The position numbers and the translations under genes are program-made. Below the pieces are notes generated by a model. That model saw nothing but the letters and a program-made list of their open reading frames with translations, did no database searches and was not told where the DNA came from. A DNA stretch of 64,000 nt. Origin: Deltaproteobacteria bacterium. Its GTDB lineage: Bacteria; Lernaellota; Lernaellaia; JACKCT01. Where the stretch lies: assembly GCA_027493875.1 (NCBI GenBank), contig JAOSJX010000024.1, positions 62,001 through 126,000 on the forward strand, given 5' to 3'. Positions within the stretch are counted from its first letter, which is position 1. The number at the start of each line of letters is the position of its first letter. Of the stretch, positions 39,141-49,854 are shown piece by piece.

Positions 39141-39797
39141 TTAGTGGGGAAAGCGCGTCTTATTCGGCGGAACGGCCGGGCCAGAGCAGGAAAACCCAAG
39201 CCCCACGGCGGGAAGCAGGAGACCGCCGTGCATGCAGAGAAGATGGTAAATGCCGTCGTATCCGCAATGGTGGTAGAGCGCGGAGACGCCGACCGCCCCG
39301 GCGGCCACGCCGAACATGACGCGCGCCGCGAAGCTGCGCCGCATGACGTTGCGCGCGGGGAAGAACGCGGCGATGGCCAGCACGACAAAAATCAACCCGG
39401 TGGCGAAACAACCCCAGCCCGCGGCGAACACGTCGGTGCTGAATTCCTCGGGCTGCCCGGCGTGAAAAAACGGCCAGTGCAGCAAGGAGGCGAAAATCAC
39501 CACGAGCGCGGTCAGCCACGTCCGCCGGATCAGCGGCCGGCCGAGCAAGAGCGCGGTCGCCGCGGTGACCAGGGCGACGAACAGCAGATCGTCCGCCCAG
39601 TAAGTCCATGAAGAGAAGTTGATCGGGATGTCGGCGCGGTATTTTCCGATCAGCCGCGGGGCGTGCGCGAGCAGCACCAGCGCCGCGACGATCAGCGGAA
39701 ACAGGCGCCACCGCAGACGGCGGTCGTCGGCCAGTTGGCGAAGGATCAGGTCCTTCGCGCCGACGAACCCGACCGGGTTTTTACTCACGTCACTCAC
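39141..39797 (-). CDS. NrsF/DUF1109-like membrane anti-sigma factor
   Basis: This 218-residue protein has six hydrophobic segments. Its ATG overlaps the stop of the ECF sigma gene (ATGA, 39794-39797). The C-terminal part CGYDGIYHLLCMHGGLLLP, with paired Cys and His, and the overall six-helix plan resemble NrsF (DUF1109) proteins. NrsF holds SigF-type ECF factors at the membrane and responds to oxidative or metal stress through cysteines. The assignment rests on topology, gene coupling and that motif. Confidence 0.65.
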   Translation of the reverse strand: MSDVSKNPVGFVGAKDLILRQLADDRRLRWRLFPLIVAALVLLAHAPRLIGKYRADIPINFSSWTYWADDLLFVALVTAATALLLGRPLIRRTWLTALVVIFASLLHWPFFHAGQPEEFSTDVFAAGWGCFATGLIFVVLAIAAFFPARNVMRRSFAARVMFGVAAGAVGVSALYHHCGYDGIYHLLCMHGGLLLPAVGLGFSCSGPAVPPNKTRFPH

Positions 39798-40501
39798 GTC
39801 CGCTCCTCGGCGACGCCGCGCAGCTTCTTCCTCAACTGGGCGAACGCGCGATGCTTTCGAACGCGCACCGTGGCCGGATCGAGCCCCAGCCGGCGCGCCA
39901 CGTCCGCCAGATCCATGTCGTGAAAATGGTTAAGAATCACAACCTCTTTCTGATGATCCGGCAAGGTTTCCAACGCCACCCGCAACGCTTCGGACAACAA
40001 CGGATCGGGCGGCTCGGGCGCCTCCCCCGTTTCGGGGAGCGTTCCGTCGGACGTCAGCGTTTGCGGATCGCGCCCCAGGCGCCGAAACGCGTCGATCGCC
40101 AAGCGGTCCGAAATCGTAAACAGCCACGGCAAAACGGCCGTGCCCGTGCGGTAATTCTGCCGGTGCGCGTGGAGTTTCAGGAACGTCGCCTGGACCAGAT
40201 CCTCCGCCGTCGTGGGGCCGACTTTCCGGACGAGCCGTCCGAACAGAATCGGACGCACGTGGTCGTAGAGCGAAGCGAACGCGGTTTCGTCGCCGTCCGC
40301 GTACCGCTCCATCCACTCTTCCAGCGTTCCGTCCGGCGTGTCGGCCGGCGAAAGAAACAACCCGAAGAACAGGGACGCCTCCCGTCCCGCGCTCCTTCGT
40401 CCTGTCGGCGCGGCGATCCGCCAAGTTTTCTGGAAGCCGCGCGAAAAACAAGGCCCGGCCCCCGGGCGGGCCGTTCGCTGGCCGTTCAGTTCGTGCGTCA
40501 T
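39794..40501 (-). CDS. ECF sigma factor (SigF-like)
   Basis: Region 2 is EEWMERYADGDETAFASLYD, then AEDLVQATFLKLHAHRQNYR and WLFTISDRLAIDAFRR. Region 4 is LPDHQKEVVILNHFHDM, LADVARRLGLDPATVRVRKH. This is a compact group-4 sigma factor. The first 55 residues from ATG 40501 are atypical (Arg/Pro-rich), so the real start may be nearer DTPDGTLEEW, or an indel may lie in between. It is coupled to a membrane anti-sigma gene downstream and is divergent from the outer-membrane barrel gene at 40751, a possible target. Confidence 0.85.
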   Translation of the reverse strand: MTHELNGQRTARPGAGPCFSRGFQKTWRIAAPTGRRSAGREASLFFGLFLSPADTPDGTLEEWMERYADGDETAFASLYDHVRPILFGRLVRKVGPTTAEDLVQATFLKLHAHRQNYRTGTAVLPWLFTISDRLAIDAFRRLGRDPQTLTSDGTLPETGEAPEPPDPLLSEALRVALETLPDHQKEVVILNHFHDMDLADVARRLGLDPATVRVRKHRAFAQLRKKLRGVAEERT

Positions 40502-40601
40502 TTCCCTTCATCCGTCCTTAAGGAGATACGCGCGACGCCCCGCCCGTGTTCCGGCGGCGCGGACGGCGGGGCTTTCTATACGCCAAATCCCTGAAATTAC
40601 G

Positions 40602-40631
40602 TTGACGTTTCGCACCTTCCGGGGATATAAA
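40602..40631 (+). promoter_or_regulatory. Sigma-70-type promoter of the outer-membrane barrel gene
   Basis: TTGACG and TATAAA are separated by 18 nt, and the gene starts 120 nt downstream. The promoter lies in the divergent interval with the ECF sigma operon. Confidence 0.6.
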
Positions 40632-40750
40632 TTCAGAACTCGGTCAGGCGGGTCGTGGGGTATCGTGGGTTTTTCTCGTCAAGTCAGGATCGGCCCGACG
40701 GCGCCCCGAGGGCGGTACCGATATTTTATCGTCCCGAGGAAGGAGCAATC

Positions 40751-42031
40751 ATGAGCAGGCGCGCGTTATTCATCGCGGTTCTGGTGCTGGGATGCGCCGC
40801 GGCGGCGCAGGCCGGCGATTTCGAACACAGCCCGCGTTTTCTGGGCTTGGCGGACACCGGCAACGCGGCGTTCAATCCGACCAACATGCCGCCGGTCTTC
40901 GAGAACATCGCCACGGCGGCGGACCCGTCGAAATTTTACATCGGCGGCGAAAGCCGGTCGGTGAACTATTTCGGTTTCGGCTCCGAGGACGACGTGGACT
41001 ACAACATGCTCCTCGTGCGCGGCGGCGCCAGCATCAAATCGTTCTACCCCTTCGGCGAGGACGACGACGATGACTGGACCGGCCGGTTCGGATTGCTCGT
41101 CGCGCCGGGCGTGGCGGCGGACGTGCTGCGCGTGCGGATCAACGACGACGACACGGAACTGGAGCTGACGGACCTGCGCGTCGTGACGTCTCCCGCGATC
41201 CGCATGGGCCTCGCGTACGGCTTCCACGAAGCTTTCGCCGCGGGCCTCGGCTTCACCATGTACCCGTCCGCGGCGCATGCGAACCAGTTCGAAGGAACGC
41301 AGAACACGCCGGACGGTTCGGACAACGCGGACTTCCAGGACAACTGGGTGATCTCGGGCCCGTTCGCGTTCACGCCGGAAGTCGGATTCCTGTGGCGGAC
41401 GAACACGGGCATGCAGTTCGGCCTCGCGTATGAAATGGGTTACTTCGCCAAGCGCGAAACGAGCGTCGAGCACCAGACCAAGGACGGCGATTTCGACTAC
41501 GACACCGAGGTGGCCGTCGTGAAGCCGCACAACCTCGGTCTCGGCTGGGCGTACAAGATCGACGACATCGACGACTTCTACGTCAGCGCCGACCTCGACC
41601 TTTATTTCCGCCAGACCTACGAGGGCGACACCTACGACGTCCGCCGCGGGCGCGACTATTACGTCCGCAGCGCGGTGCCCGTGAAGGACGACCCGACGAC
41701 GTGGTCGAACGAACCGCTCGATCCGAACAGGCACAAGATCGGCGAAAAGTTCTACGCCTCCACGAACAACCGCTACATCCTGTCCGCGGCGGTGGAAAAG
41801 GCGTTCGAAACCGTGAGCCTGCGCGGCGGCATGGGGTATCAGGTCGAAAACGGCCTGGACCGCGACCGGCCGCTGTCGAGCTTTTTCACCACCGTCGGTC
41901 CGACGCTGCTCTTCGACGAGGCCATTTACATGGCCGCGGCCGGCCGCTTCGACATCGGATTCGCCGGCGGCGAAACGACGTATCTCGTGCTCGGAACCGG
42001 CGGATCGCTGATGCTCGGCGGGACGTTCTAA
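40751..42031 (+). CDS. Outer-membrane beta-barrel protein
   Basis: ATG 40751 (MSRRALFIAVLVLG) follows GGAAGGAGCA. The signal peptide ends at AAAQAGDF. The roughly 405-residue mature protein alternates polar and hydrophobic residues in many short strands (AFAAGLGFTMYPSA, TEVAVVKPHNLGLGWAYKI, FYVSADLDLYFRQTY) and ends in an aromatic residue (LMLGGTF), as outer-membrane barrels do. It may be an OmpP1/FadL- or OMPP-like porin, but no diagnostic family motif is evident. It contains an Asp-rich loop (FGEDDDDDWTG). It is transcribed alone between a promoter and a strong terminator. Confidence 0.75.
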   Translation: MSRRALFIAVLVLGCAAAAQAGDFEHSPRFLGLADTGNAAFNPTNMPPVFENIATAADPSKFYIGGESRSVNYFGFGSEDDVDYNMLLVRGGASIKSFYPFGEDDDDDWTGRFGLLVAPGVAADVLRVRINDDDTELELTDLRVVTSPAIRMGLAYGFHEAFAAGLGFTMYPSAAHANQFEGTQNTPDGSDNADFQDNWVISGPFAFTPEVGFLWRTNTGMQFGLAYEMGYFAKRETSVEHQTKDGDFDYDTEVAVVKPHNLGLGWAYKIDDIDDFYVSADLDLYFRQTYEGDTYDVRRGRDYYVRSAVPVKDDPTTWSNEPLDPNRHKIGEKFYASTNNRYILSAAVEKAFETVSLRGGMGYQVENGLDRDRPLSSFFTTVGPTLLFDEAIYMAAAGRFDIGFAGGETTYLVLGTGGSLMLGGTF

Positions 42032-42058
42032 AAGCCCGCGAAATCGTAAGACATTAAA

Positions 42059-42088
42059 AAACCGCGCCGTTACAAAACGGCGCGGTTT
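42059..42088 (+). terminator. Strong rho-independent terminator
   Basis: AACCGCGCCGTT / AACGGCGCGGTT is a 12-bp perfect stem with an ACAA loop, preceded by A and followed by TTTGTCGTTTTT. It ends the outer-membrane barrel gene. Confidence 0.93.
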
Positions 42089-42171
42089 GTCGTTTTTGGG
42101 GTTCCGCGTTTTCTTTTTGACACACCTTTCCATCACGCCTACACTATTTTGTCTGTTTATTTGGGGGATGC

Positions 42172-45100
42172 GTGTTGTCTCGCAACTCGATTTATTTTCC
42201 GGCCCTCCTCCTCGCGATGATTCTGATCGCCGCGGGATTCGCCGCGTGCGGCGGAGGCGAGAGCGGCGCGGACGGTGAGGGCGGCGCGCGCGTCGGCGAC
42301 GACGATGACGACGGCCCCCTGCCGCCGGGGGACGACGACGCCGGCGACGACGACGTGGACGATGACGATGCGGACGACGACACCGGCGACGACGATACAA
42401 GCGGCGACGACGACGCGGACGACGACACGGGCGATGACGACGACGATACGGCCGGCGACGCCGGACCGGTCATTACCATCGCCAAGCCGAGTGACGGTTC
42501 CACCTACAACGCGCACGAGATTCCCGTCGAGGCGGCGGTCGAGAACGCCGACTGGGGAACGGTGCGTTGTTTTTACGACGCCGTGGATATCACCTCGATC
42601 CTGACCATTGCGAACGAGGCGGAAGGCAAGGGATACAATTTCGACATCACCGGGCAGATCGACGGCGTCGTGTCGGGCTGGCACGATTTCAAAGTCCTCG
42701 CCACAAATGCCGAAGGAACCACCCAGGAGATCTCGTCGTTCCTCGTCCAAATGGACGATCCTTATCTGGAATTGACGCTGTCGAAATATCTCGCGGAGCC
42801 GGAGCAGCAAGTGACGGCGACCGTGACGGCGTACGACGAGGACGGCGGCGAAGTCACCGTGAGCTATCAATATACCGTGCAGCCCAACAGCGGCTTTACC
42901 CGCAACGGCGACAAGTTCACGTTTCACGACACCGGGACCTATCAGATCACCGCGCAGGCCACGCTCGGCGGGGACGTCATTTCCGACACGGAAACGATCG
43001 TCATTAAAGACCTCACGCCGACCCGCGTCGCGGTCGTGCTCACCGCGACGCAGACGCAGGCCGGCGTGCCCATCGCCGCGAACGCCACCGTCTACAACAG
43101 CCACGACGAACCCCTGGACGGGTTTCAGGTGGTGTACACCGTTTCGCCGCAGGCGGGCGTCACCGTCGACGGCCAGATCATCACGATGACCAAGGCGGTC
43201 CAGCACACGATCACGGGCACGGTGCAGGGCACGACGATCAAGGACTCGAAGAATTGCACGGTCACGCCGGGCGACCCGGCGAAGATCGTGCTGACGGTCA
43301 TCCCGGCGACCATTCCCGCGGGCGGCAGCGTCCTGTGGACCGGACGCGTCGAAGACCTGTTCGGCAACCAGATCACGCCGGCCACGATTACGGTGACGGT
43401 CACGCCGAACGACGGCGTCACCATCAACGGCAACACCATCACCTTCACCAAGGCGCTGCTTCAGCCCTATCAGGTGAAGGGGCGCTACCAGATCCTGACG
43501 GAAACCAAGACCGTTCAGGTCAACGACGTCGTCGAGCCGCGCATCACGTGGACGCAGCCCGAACGCGGATCGGTCACGCTGACGACGGGCGTCGAGGTCC
43601 GCGGTTTCGTCACCGAGGAGGACAGCGGCATCGCGTCGTTCACCATCAACGACAACAACGTGAACCTGACGCCGGAAGGCTTGTTTATCCACACGGTGAC
43701 CGATCTCGAACCGGGCATCAACATCATCATTGGCGAGGCGATCGACCTTTTCGGCAACGAATCGCGCGCCAACATCTCCGTGCTGCGCGGCCAGCTCGCG
43801 CCGGACGACACGGCGGTGGAGGACGCCGTCGCGGTGCGGGTCAATCAGCGCGGCCTCGATCAGATCGAGGATTTCGCCGAAACCTTCATCGCCGATTTCG
43901 ATATCATGGACCTGCTCGGCGATTACGTGCCCTTCGAGATCGGCGAGCCCGGCGACAGCCTCTATATCCTCGGCGATCTGACGCAGGTCGCGTTCGATCC
44001 GCCGCAGGTGCAGCTCACGCCCCAGTGGTACGGGCTCAACCTCTCCGCGACGATCCCGAATATCGACATCGACGGCTACGTGGACGTCACGCTGAACACC
44101 GCGTCGACGACGCGCTACACGCTGGAGGCCACCGGCGTCATCACCGCCGGCGCCGATATCCACGTGGCGGTCGTCGACGGGGACATCGTGGTCACCGTCG
44201 AGAATTTCGCGCTCAATCTGGACGGGCTGACCGTATCGATCGACGGCTACAGCAACCCCGGCCTCATCGCGCTCATCCGCCTCGTCATCGATCAGGCCAT
44301 CGGCGACCTGCTGTCCACCGAGTTGCCGCAGATGATCGAGGACCTGCTGGGCAGCCTGGATCTTGCCTTCGATCAGACCATCGGCGACGCGACGTATCTT
44401 TTTACGTTGGGCTTCGCCGATCTCAGCTTCGACGTCGACGGCATGATGCTCCTGCTCGACGCCCTGGTGACGACGGACACCATCGACCCCGACACGCGCG
44501 ATCTCGGCGGCAGCCTCCATACGCCGAACCTGGAACCGCAAATGGGCATCTACACGCCCGACGGCGGCCTGGACTACGGTTTCGGCGCGGCGCTCGGCGA
44601 CGATTTCCTCAACCAGGCGCTTTATCAGTTCTACCGTTCGGGCCTGCTGACCTTCCGCATCAACGAGGAGTGGGCCGACGAGCAGGGATTCCAATACGAC
44701 CTGACCACGACGGATCTGGCGCTTTTCCTGCCCGGCCTCGCGGACCTCTATCCCGACGCGCCCATCGAGTTCTGGCTCGATCCGCAGCTGCCGCCGGTGA
44801 TCGTGTTCGGCGCGGACGACGCCGCGGCGGATGGGCTCGGCCTGAAACTTCAACTCGGCGACATGCTCATCAACATGGTGGTCGTGCCGGACGGCCTCGA
44901 CCCGGTCAACGCGCTCGGCATCGCCGCCTCCGCGGAAATCGCGCTGACGGTCGCCGTCAACCCGGACACGCAGTCTATCGCCATCGGATTCGGTTCGCCC
45001 CAGGTCTACGTGGACGTGTTTGAAAGCGAGTTCATCTATTTCCCGTACGCGTTGGTCGAACAGTTGATCCCGCTCATCGTGGAACTCGCGCTTCCCCTGC

Positions 45101-45238
45101 TCGGCGATTTCATCGAGGAAATCCCCATTCCGTCGTTCGAGGGGGCTGACGTTGACCGTCGTCGAAACGTCCGTGTTCGGACCGAACGACGACTTCCTCG
45201 GCATCTTCGGCGACCTGTCGCAAGCCACGCCGCCGTGA
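42172..45238 (+). CDS. Giant lipoprotein: Asp-rich linker, Ig-like repeats, lipid-transfer-like C-terminal half
   Basis: GTG 42172 starts MLSRNSIYFPALLLAMILIA and a lipobox (FAAC). GGGESGADGEGG and a 60-residue Asp-rich linker follow. The first half contains at least four Ig-like beta domains (VITIAKPSDGSTYNAHEIP, RVAVVLTATQTQAGVPIAAN, KIVLTVIPATIPAGG, RITWTQPERGSVTLTTG). The second half has amphipathic strands and a helix pair (LIRLVIDQAIGDLLSTELPQ, MIEDLLGSLDL) reminiscent of BPI/TULIP tubular lipid-binding folds; this is a guess. An extra G in the GGGGG run near 45145 breaks the end: SFEG continues LTLTVVETSVFGPNDDF and stops at 45238. It is surface or periplasmic. Function is unknown. Confidence 0.7.
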
Positions 45239-45354
45239 CGGCCGCGCGGCCCCGGCGGATTGCCTCCGGGGCGGATATCCGGTATGAATTAAACAAGGGG
45301 CGAAGAACCCGCCGGGGCCGCACGACGACGGTCCCGGTGTCCTGAGGAGGGACC

Positions 45355-46027
45355 ATGAAGAAACAATTGATCGCCGCGATGATGATTTTCGCGTTGGCGG
45401 GCCTCGGCGCGGCCGGCGGCGCGTCGGCGCAAAGCACGCCGTTCGAAGGCGACGTGGATTTCATCACCCCGCTGGCGCTTCTGCCCCTGACGCAATACAA
45501 CTTCACGTTCCGCGTCACCAACACGAGCACGCCCGGCGAAACGACGCGGCTCATCGAGGCGGTGGAAATCTATATGCCCTCGCCCGACTACGGCATCTTC
45601 CCGCTGGACCTCGTGGCGCCCGTCGCCCTGAACGGCGGAACCTGGGACGTCGCCGCCGCCGCGCGCGACGGGGACAACGTCTGGGTGATTTCGTGGAACC
45701 ACTACGGCGCGCATCCGCCGCTGGACGAAGGCGGTGACATCGGCTCGGGCGAATTTCTCGACTTCGCGTTTTCCGCGCTGACGGATACCAGCGCCACCGA
45801 CGGTTTCGATTGGCGCCTCATGGCGGACACGGGAGAATTTGACGAGGGCACGGCGTACGTCGGCGGCGACGACGATGACGACGACGACGATGACGACAAC
45901 GGCGACGACGACATCGACGACGATGACGACACGGAAGACGGCAATCCCTTTGCCGATCCGGACGATGACAACGACGGATTCCTTCCCTCGGACGACGAGG
46001 AAGAGGGACGGCGGCTGCGGCTGCTGA
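45355..46027 (+). CDS. Exported protein with Asp-rich stalk and GGCGC tail
   Basis: ATG 45355 follows TGAGGAGGGACC. The signal peptide is MKKQLIAAMMIFALAG to GASAQ. About 130 residues form a beta domain (YNFTFRVTNTSTPGETTRLI, NVWVISWNHYGAHPP) like those of conserved-repeat surface proteins. A long acidic stalk (DDDDDDDDDDNGDDD) then leads to the end. The raw frame ends LLKSGRR. Removing one G from the GGG near 46010 gives DEEEDGGCGC and a stop at 46027, which matches the Cys-rich ends of its neighbours; I favour that reading. A terminator follows 24 nt later. Function is unknown. Confidence 0.68.
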
Positions 46028-46050
46028 AATCCGGACGACGATAGGAAACA

Positions 46051-46079
46051 AAGCCCCGCCCGCCCGGCGGGGCTTTTTT
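46051..46079 (+). terminator. Rho-independent terminator
   Basis: AAGCCCCGCC / GGCGGGGCTT has a 5-nt loop and is followed by TTTTT. It ends the gene at 45355. Confidence 0.92.
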
Positions 46080-46218
46080 ACACCCGCCCGCGACCCGAGG
46101 TCGGCCCGCCGAAATCGGCCCAAAAACACCGGCTTGACACGATGCGAACGCGCCGCATAATGGGGCCGCGTCTTAATCAAATAAAATTATCGGCAGATTT
46201 TACGCGGCTTTTAAGAGA

Positions 46219-49022
46219 TTGACCGATCGCCTCGCGCGAAACGCTGTTCGCCGGGCGGATCGGGCAACGCCTCCCGGGGATGGATTGTCGAGGCGGACCG
46301 CGCTCGTCGCTTTCCTATTGATCGCGGTGCTTGTCGCCGGAACGGCGATGGACGCCGGCGCGCGCGTCATCGTCTGGGAAGACTTCCTCAACGCCATTCC
46401 GGATTCGTGGACGGTCGTCGACAATTTTCTCGGATTGCCCTGGTCGGCCCCGTGGTATTTCAACCTGAACATGTATCCCTATCGCGTCGGCGGCTATAAC
46501 CCGACCTATCCGTACGGTTATACCGCGTGGAGCAACGTGGACGCCTACTGCGCGATCGCGAACAGCGACTTCTGGGGTCTCTACGCGTATTTCAACCTCG
46601 GTTTCCTGTTCCCTACGCGCCCGCGGACACGGAACTGATTTCGAATTACGTCGACCTGTCCATGTTCTCCAACGTGGAGGTCAGTTTCAGCAGCGATTTT
46701 CAGAATCTGACCGGCGCCGGCGACGAGGCGTCGTTCTACGTGGAAAATCCCGGCGCGACCACCATTCTCAACTACATCAACCAGACGCATTTCGACGAGA
46801 ACGTCAATTTCGATATCTCCGGAATCGCGGATGGCCAATCGCAGGTGCGGCTGCGTTGGCGGTACCAGACGGGAAGCTTCTGGGATCTGTGGTGGGCGAT
46901 CGACAACGTGCTGCTCGAAGGCGACTGCGCCGCGACGGCGGACGGCGCCATGGAAGAGGACGACAACGGTTTTGAAAATTCCGTCGCGCTCACCGGCGGG
47001 GTGTTCGACTCGGTCGCGTGCCTGACGCCCGACGAGTACCCGTCCTACCTGACCGAAGTCTGGGTCGCCATTTTCGCCGGCGGCCAGCCCGCGTGCGACG
47101 TCGATCTCGTCGTCTACGAGGACACCGACGGGACCGGCCCGCCCGAGCGTTTCCCGCTGTTCGTCGGCAATTTCACGCCGATCCTCGACTCGTGGAACAT
47201 CTTCGACATGACCTTGTTTTCGCAGTTCGACGTTCCGATCACGTCCGGCTCGTGGTGCATCGGCCTGCGTTACAACAACTGCACCGGCGGAAGTTACCTC
47301 GGCATCGACCAGAGCACCAACCAGGGGCATAGCTGGGCCGGATCGCCGTCCGGCGGATGGATCACCGCGAACGATCTCGGCTATCCGGGCAATTGGGCCG
47401 TGCGCGCGTACGATGAGTACTGCACGATCCCGACCACCACCACGACGACGACCACCACGACCACCAGTTCGTCGTCGACCACGACCACCACCACCACGAC
47501 GACGTCCTCGTCGACGACAACCAGCTCGTCGTCCACCACGACGACATCGTCATCGACCACGACGACGTCTTCGTCCTCGACGACGACAAGTTCGTCGTCA
47601 ACAACGACCACGTCCTCGTCCTCCACGACGACCAGTTCTTCCAGCACGACCACCACGTCTTCGTCGACGACGACCACAAGCTCCTCGTCAACCACGACCT
47701 CGTCGTCGTCCACCACAACGACATCGTCGTCCTCAACCACAACGAGCTCTTCCAGCACGACCACCACGTCATCGTCGACGACGACGACAAGTTCCTCGTC
47801 GACAACAACTTCGTCGTCCACCACAACGACGTCTTCGTCCTCCACGACCACATCGTCGTCCTCAACAACGACGAGCTCTTCCAGTACGACCACCACGTCT
47901 TCGTCGACGACGACGACGAGCTCCTCGTCGACAACGACCAGCTCGTCCTCGACGACCACCACCTCGTCTTCGAGCACGACCACGTCGTCGTCCTCGACAA
48001 CCACGAGTTCCTCGTCAACGACCACCACGGCGCCGACCACGACGACAACGACGTCGACGTCTTCCTCCACCACGACGACGTCCCCGGCGACGACCACAAC
48101 GACCTCGTCGTCTACGACCACCTCCTCATCCTCGACAACGACGGTGCCGACAACCACCACCACAACGTCCACCACGGCGCCGGCCACGACGACCACGACC
48201 ACAACGTCCTCCTCGACGACCACCACGGCGCCGCCGACCACGACGACCACATCGTCTTCATCGACAACGACGTCCTCGAGTTCCACGACGACTTCGTCCT
48301 CCTCGACCACCACGAGTTCGTCGTCCACCACCACGTCGTCCTCGTCGACGACGACGGCGCCGGGGACCACGACGACCACGGCCCCCGGGACAACGACCAC
48401 GACCATCCCGGGAACCACGACCACGACGGCGCCCAGCACAACGTCCACCACATCGACCACCACGCCCGGCACCACGACGACGACGGCGCCGGGGACGACC
48501 ACCACCGTGCCGGGAACCACAACAACCACGGCGCCAGGGACCACCACGACGACCGCTCCGGGGACGACCACCACCACCGCGCCGGGAACCACGACAACCA
48601 CCGCGCCCGGGACCACGACAACGACCGCTCCGGGAACGACGACGACGACGGTGACGACCACGACATCGACCACCACGACGACCGCGGGCGGCGATGACGA
48701 CACCGGCGACGATGATACGAGTGATGACGACACCGGCGACGATGATACGGGTGATGACGACACCGGTGACGACGACACGGGCGATGACGATACCAGCGAC
48801 GACGACACGGACGATGACGATACCGGCGACGATGATGTGGACGACGACAGTGATGACGATACGTCGGACGACGACTCGTTCGATGACGATTCCTTCGACG
48901 ACGACTCGGGCGGCGAACCGTTCCCGCCGGATGACGACGACGACGCGGCGCAGGCCCGCGAAGGCGACGTCAGCGGCGGCACGGGCGGCTGCAACTGCGA
49001 CGGCGGCTTGCAGACCGGTTGA
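46219..49022 (+). CDS. Giant mucin-like surface protein: choice-of-anchor J-like head, Thr/Ser stalk, Asp-rich Cys tail
   Basis: The start is uncertain: TTG 46219, or TTG 46285 just before the hydrophobic segment ALVAFLLIAVLVAGTAM. The head domain reads VIVWEDFLNAIPDSWTVVDN and ends DLWWAIDNVLLEGD, as in the proteins at 1 and 49099. A missing C near 46613 breaks it (GFLF continues PYAPADTELISNYVD). A second domain of about 150 residues (LTEVWVAIFAGGQPACDVDL) follows. Next come about 420 residues of almost pure Thr/Ser, with Ala-Pro-Gly-Thr units at the end, then DDDT repeats and a tail GGCNCDGGLQTG. The Thr/Ser region would be a long, probably glycosylated stalk. It is exported and cell-surface. 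Confidence 0.72.
47431..48690. repeat. 1.26-kb low-complexity Thr/Ser-coding repeat
   Basis: The coding strand consists of ACN and TCN codons in blocks such as TTTTSSS, later APGTTTTT. The codons are mixed (ACC, ACG, ACA; TCG, TCC, TCA), so the protein repeat is conserved more strictly than the DNA. The opposite strand is open for 537 codons (Val/Glu-rich) only because of the codon bias. Confidence 0.9.
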
Positions 49023-49098
49023 GCCGCGCTCCTCTTCCCAGTACATTCATGAACCGAGACTCCGTTTCGGGGCCTCCGTGCAACCTTGGAGGGATTCG

Positions 49099-49854
49099 AT
49101 GCGCGTTTTTGCCATCGCCACCGTTTTGATGTTGAGCCTGGCCGCGATACCCGCGGCGCACGCCGCGACGATTTTCACCGAAGACTTCAGCGGCGGCATT
49201 CCCGGGGATTGGAGCGTCGTGGACAATCTCAGCGGCGGCGCCGTCTGGCGTGACGACGATCCGGGCGACCGCGCGACGGAGAACGCCTGGGCGCAGATTT
49301 CCGGCGGCTTCGCGATCGCCGACAGCGGATGGTGGGCGTCGGAATACACTGACGGATCGGCGGATACCGAGCTCGTCAGCCCGTCCATCGATTGCAGCAA
49401 CTTCGCCGAGGTTCAGCTTTTCTTCTTCACCGATTTCCGCAGCGCCGCGCCGGGCGACCACGCTTACGTCGAGGTGTCCAACGACGAGACGAAAACGTGG
49501 AACGAAGCCGAGCATTTCGACGCGACGGACGTGACCGAAACGTCGAAGACCGTGGACGTCTCGGAGTGGGCCGACGAGCAGGCGAACGTCAAAGTGCGTT
49601 TCCGGTACGTTACCGGCGGCACCGACCAGAAGTGGTGGGCGGTGGACGACGTGCGCCTTACCGGTATCGACTTCACGGTGGAGGACGACGACGCGGACGA
49701 TGACGCCGGCGACGATGACGACGACACCGACGGCGGCGGATATTACGACGATGACGCGGACGACGATGACGACGATGACGCAAACGATGACGACGACGCC
49801 GGCGGCGACGATGACGACGATTCGTCGGAGGACGACGGCGGCTGCTGCGGCTGA
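49099..49854 (+). CDS. Exported choice-of-anchor J-like protein with Asp-rich GGCCG tail
   Basis: ATG 49099 (MRVFAIATVLMLSL) follows TTGGAGGG. The signal peptide ends AAHAATIF. One jelly-roll-like domain of about 170 residues follows: FTEDFSGGIPGDWSVVDN, DTELVSPSIDCSNFAEVQLF and KWWAVDDVRLTG. It is clearly related to the heads of the upstream giant protein and the protein at position 1. The C-terminus is an Asp-rich stalk of about 60 residues ending SSEDDGGCCG. No membrane helix follows, so this is not PEP-CTERM, MYXO-CTERM or LPXTG. It is the minimal form of the domain-plus-tail design. Function is unknown. Confidence 0.78.
   Translation: MRVFAIATVLMLSLAAIPAAHAATIFTEDFSGGIPGDWSVVDNLSGGAVWRDDDPGDRATENAWAQISGGFAIADSGWWASEYTDGSADTELVSPSIDCSNFAEVQLFFFTDFRSAAPGDHAYVEVSNDETKTWNEAEHFDATDVTETSKTVDVSEWADEQANVKVRFRYVTGGTDQKWWAVDDVRLTGIDFTVEDDDADDDAGDDDDDTDGGGYYDDDADDDDDDDANDDDDAGGDDDDDSSEDDGGCCG

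Noticed and set aside
42157-45228. 1023-codon open frame on the minus strand
   Set aside because: It is the shadow of the giant + strand lipoprotein. The composition is Arg/Asp/Val-rich as expected from high-GC antisense, with no recognisable domain.
47381-48994. 537-codon Val/Glu-rich open frame on the minus strand
   Set aside because: It arises from the ACN/TCN codon repeat read backwards. The + strand continues the head domain and leads into the Asp-rich tail.
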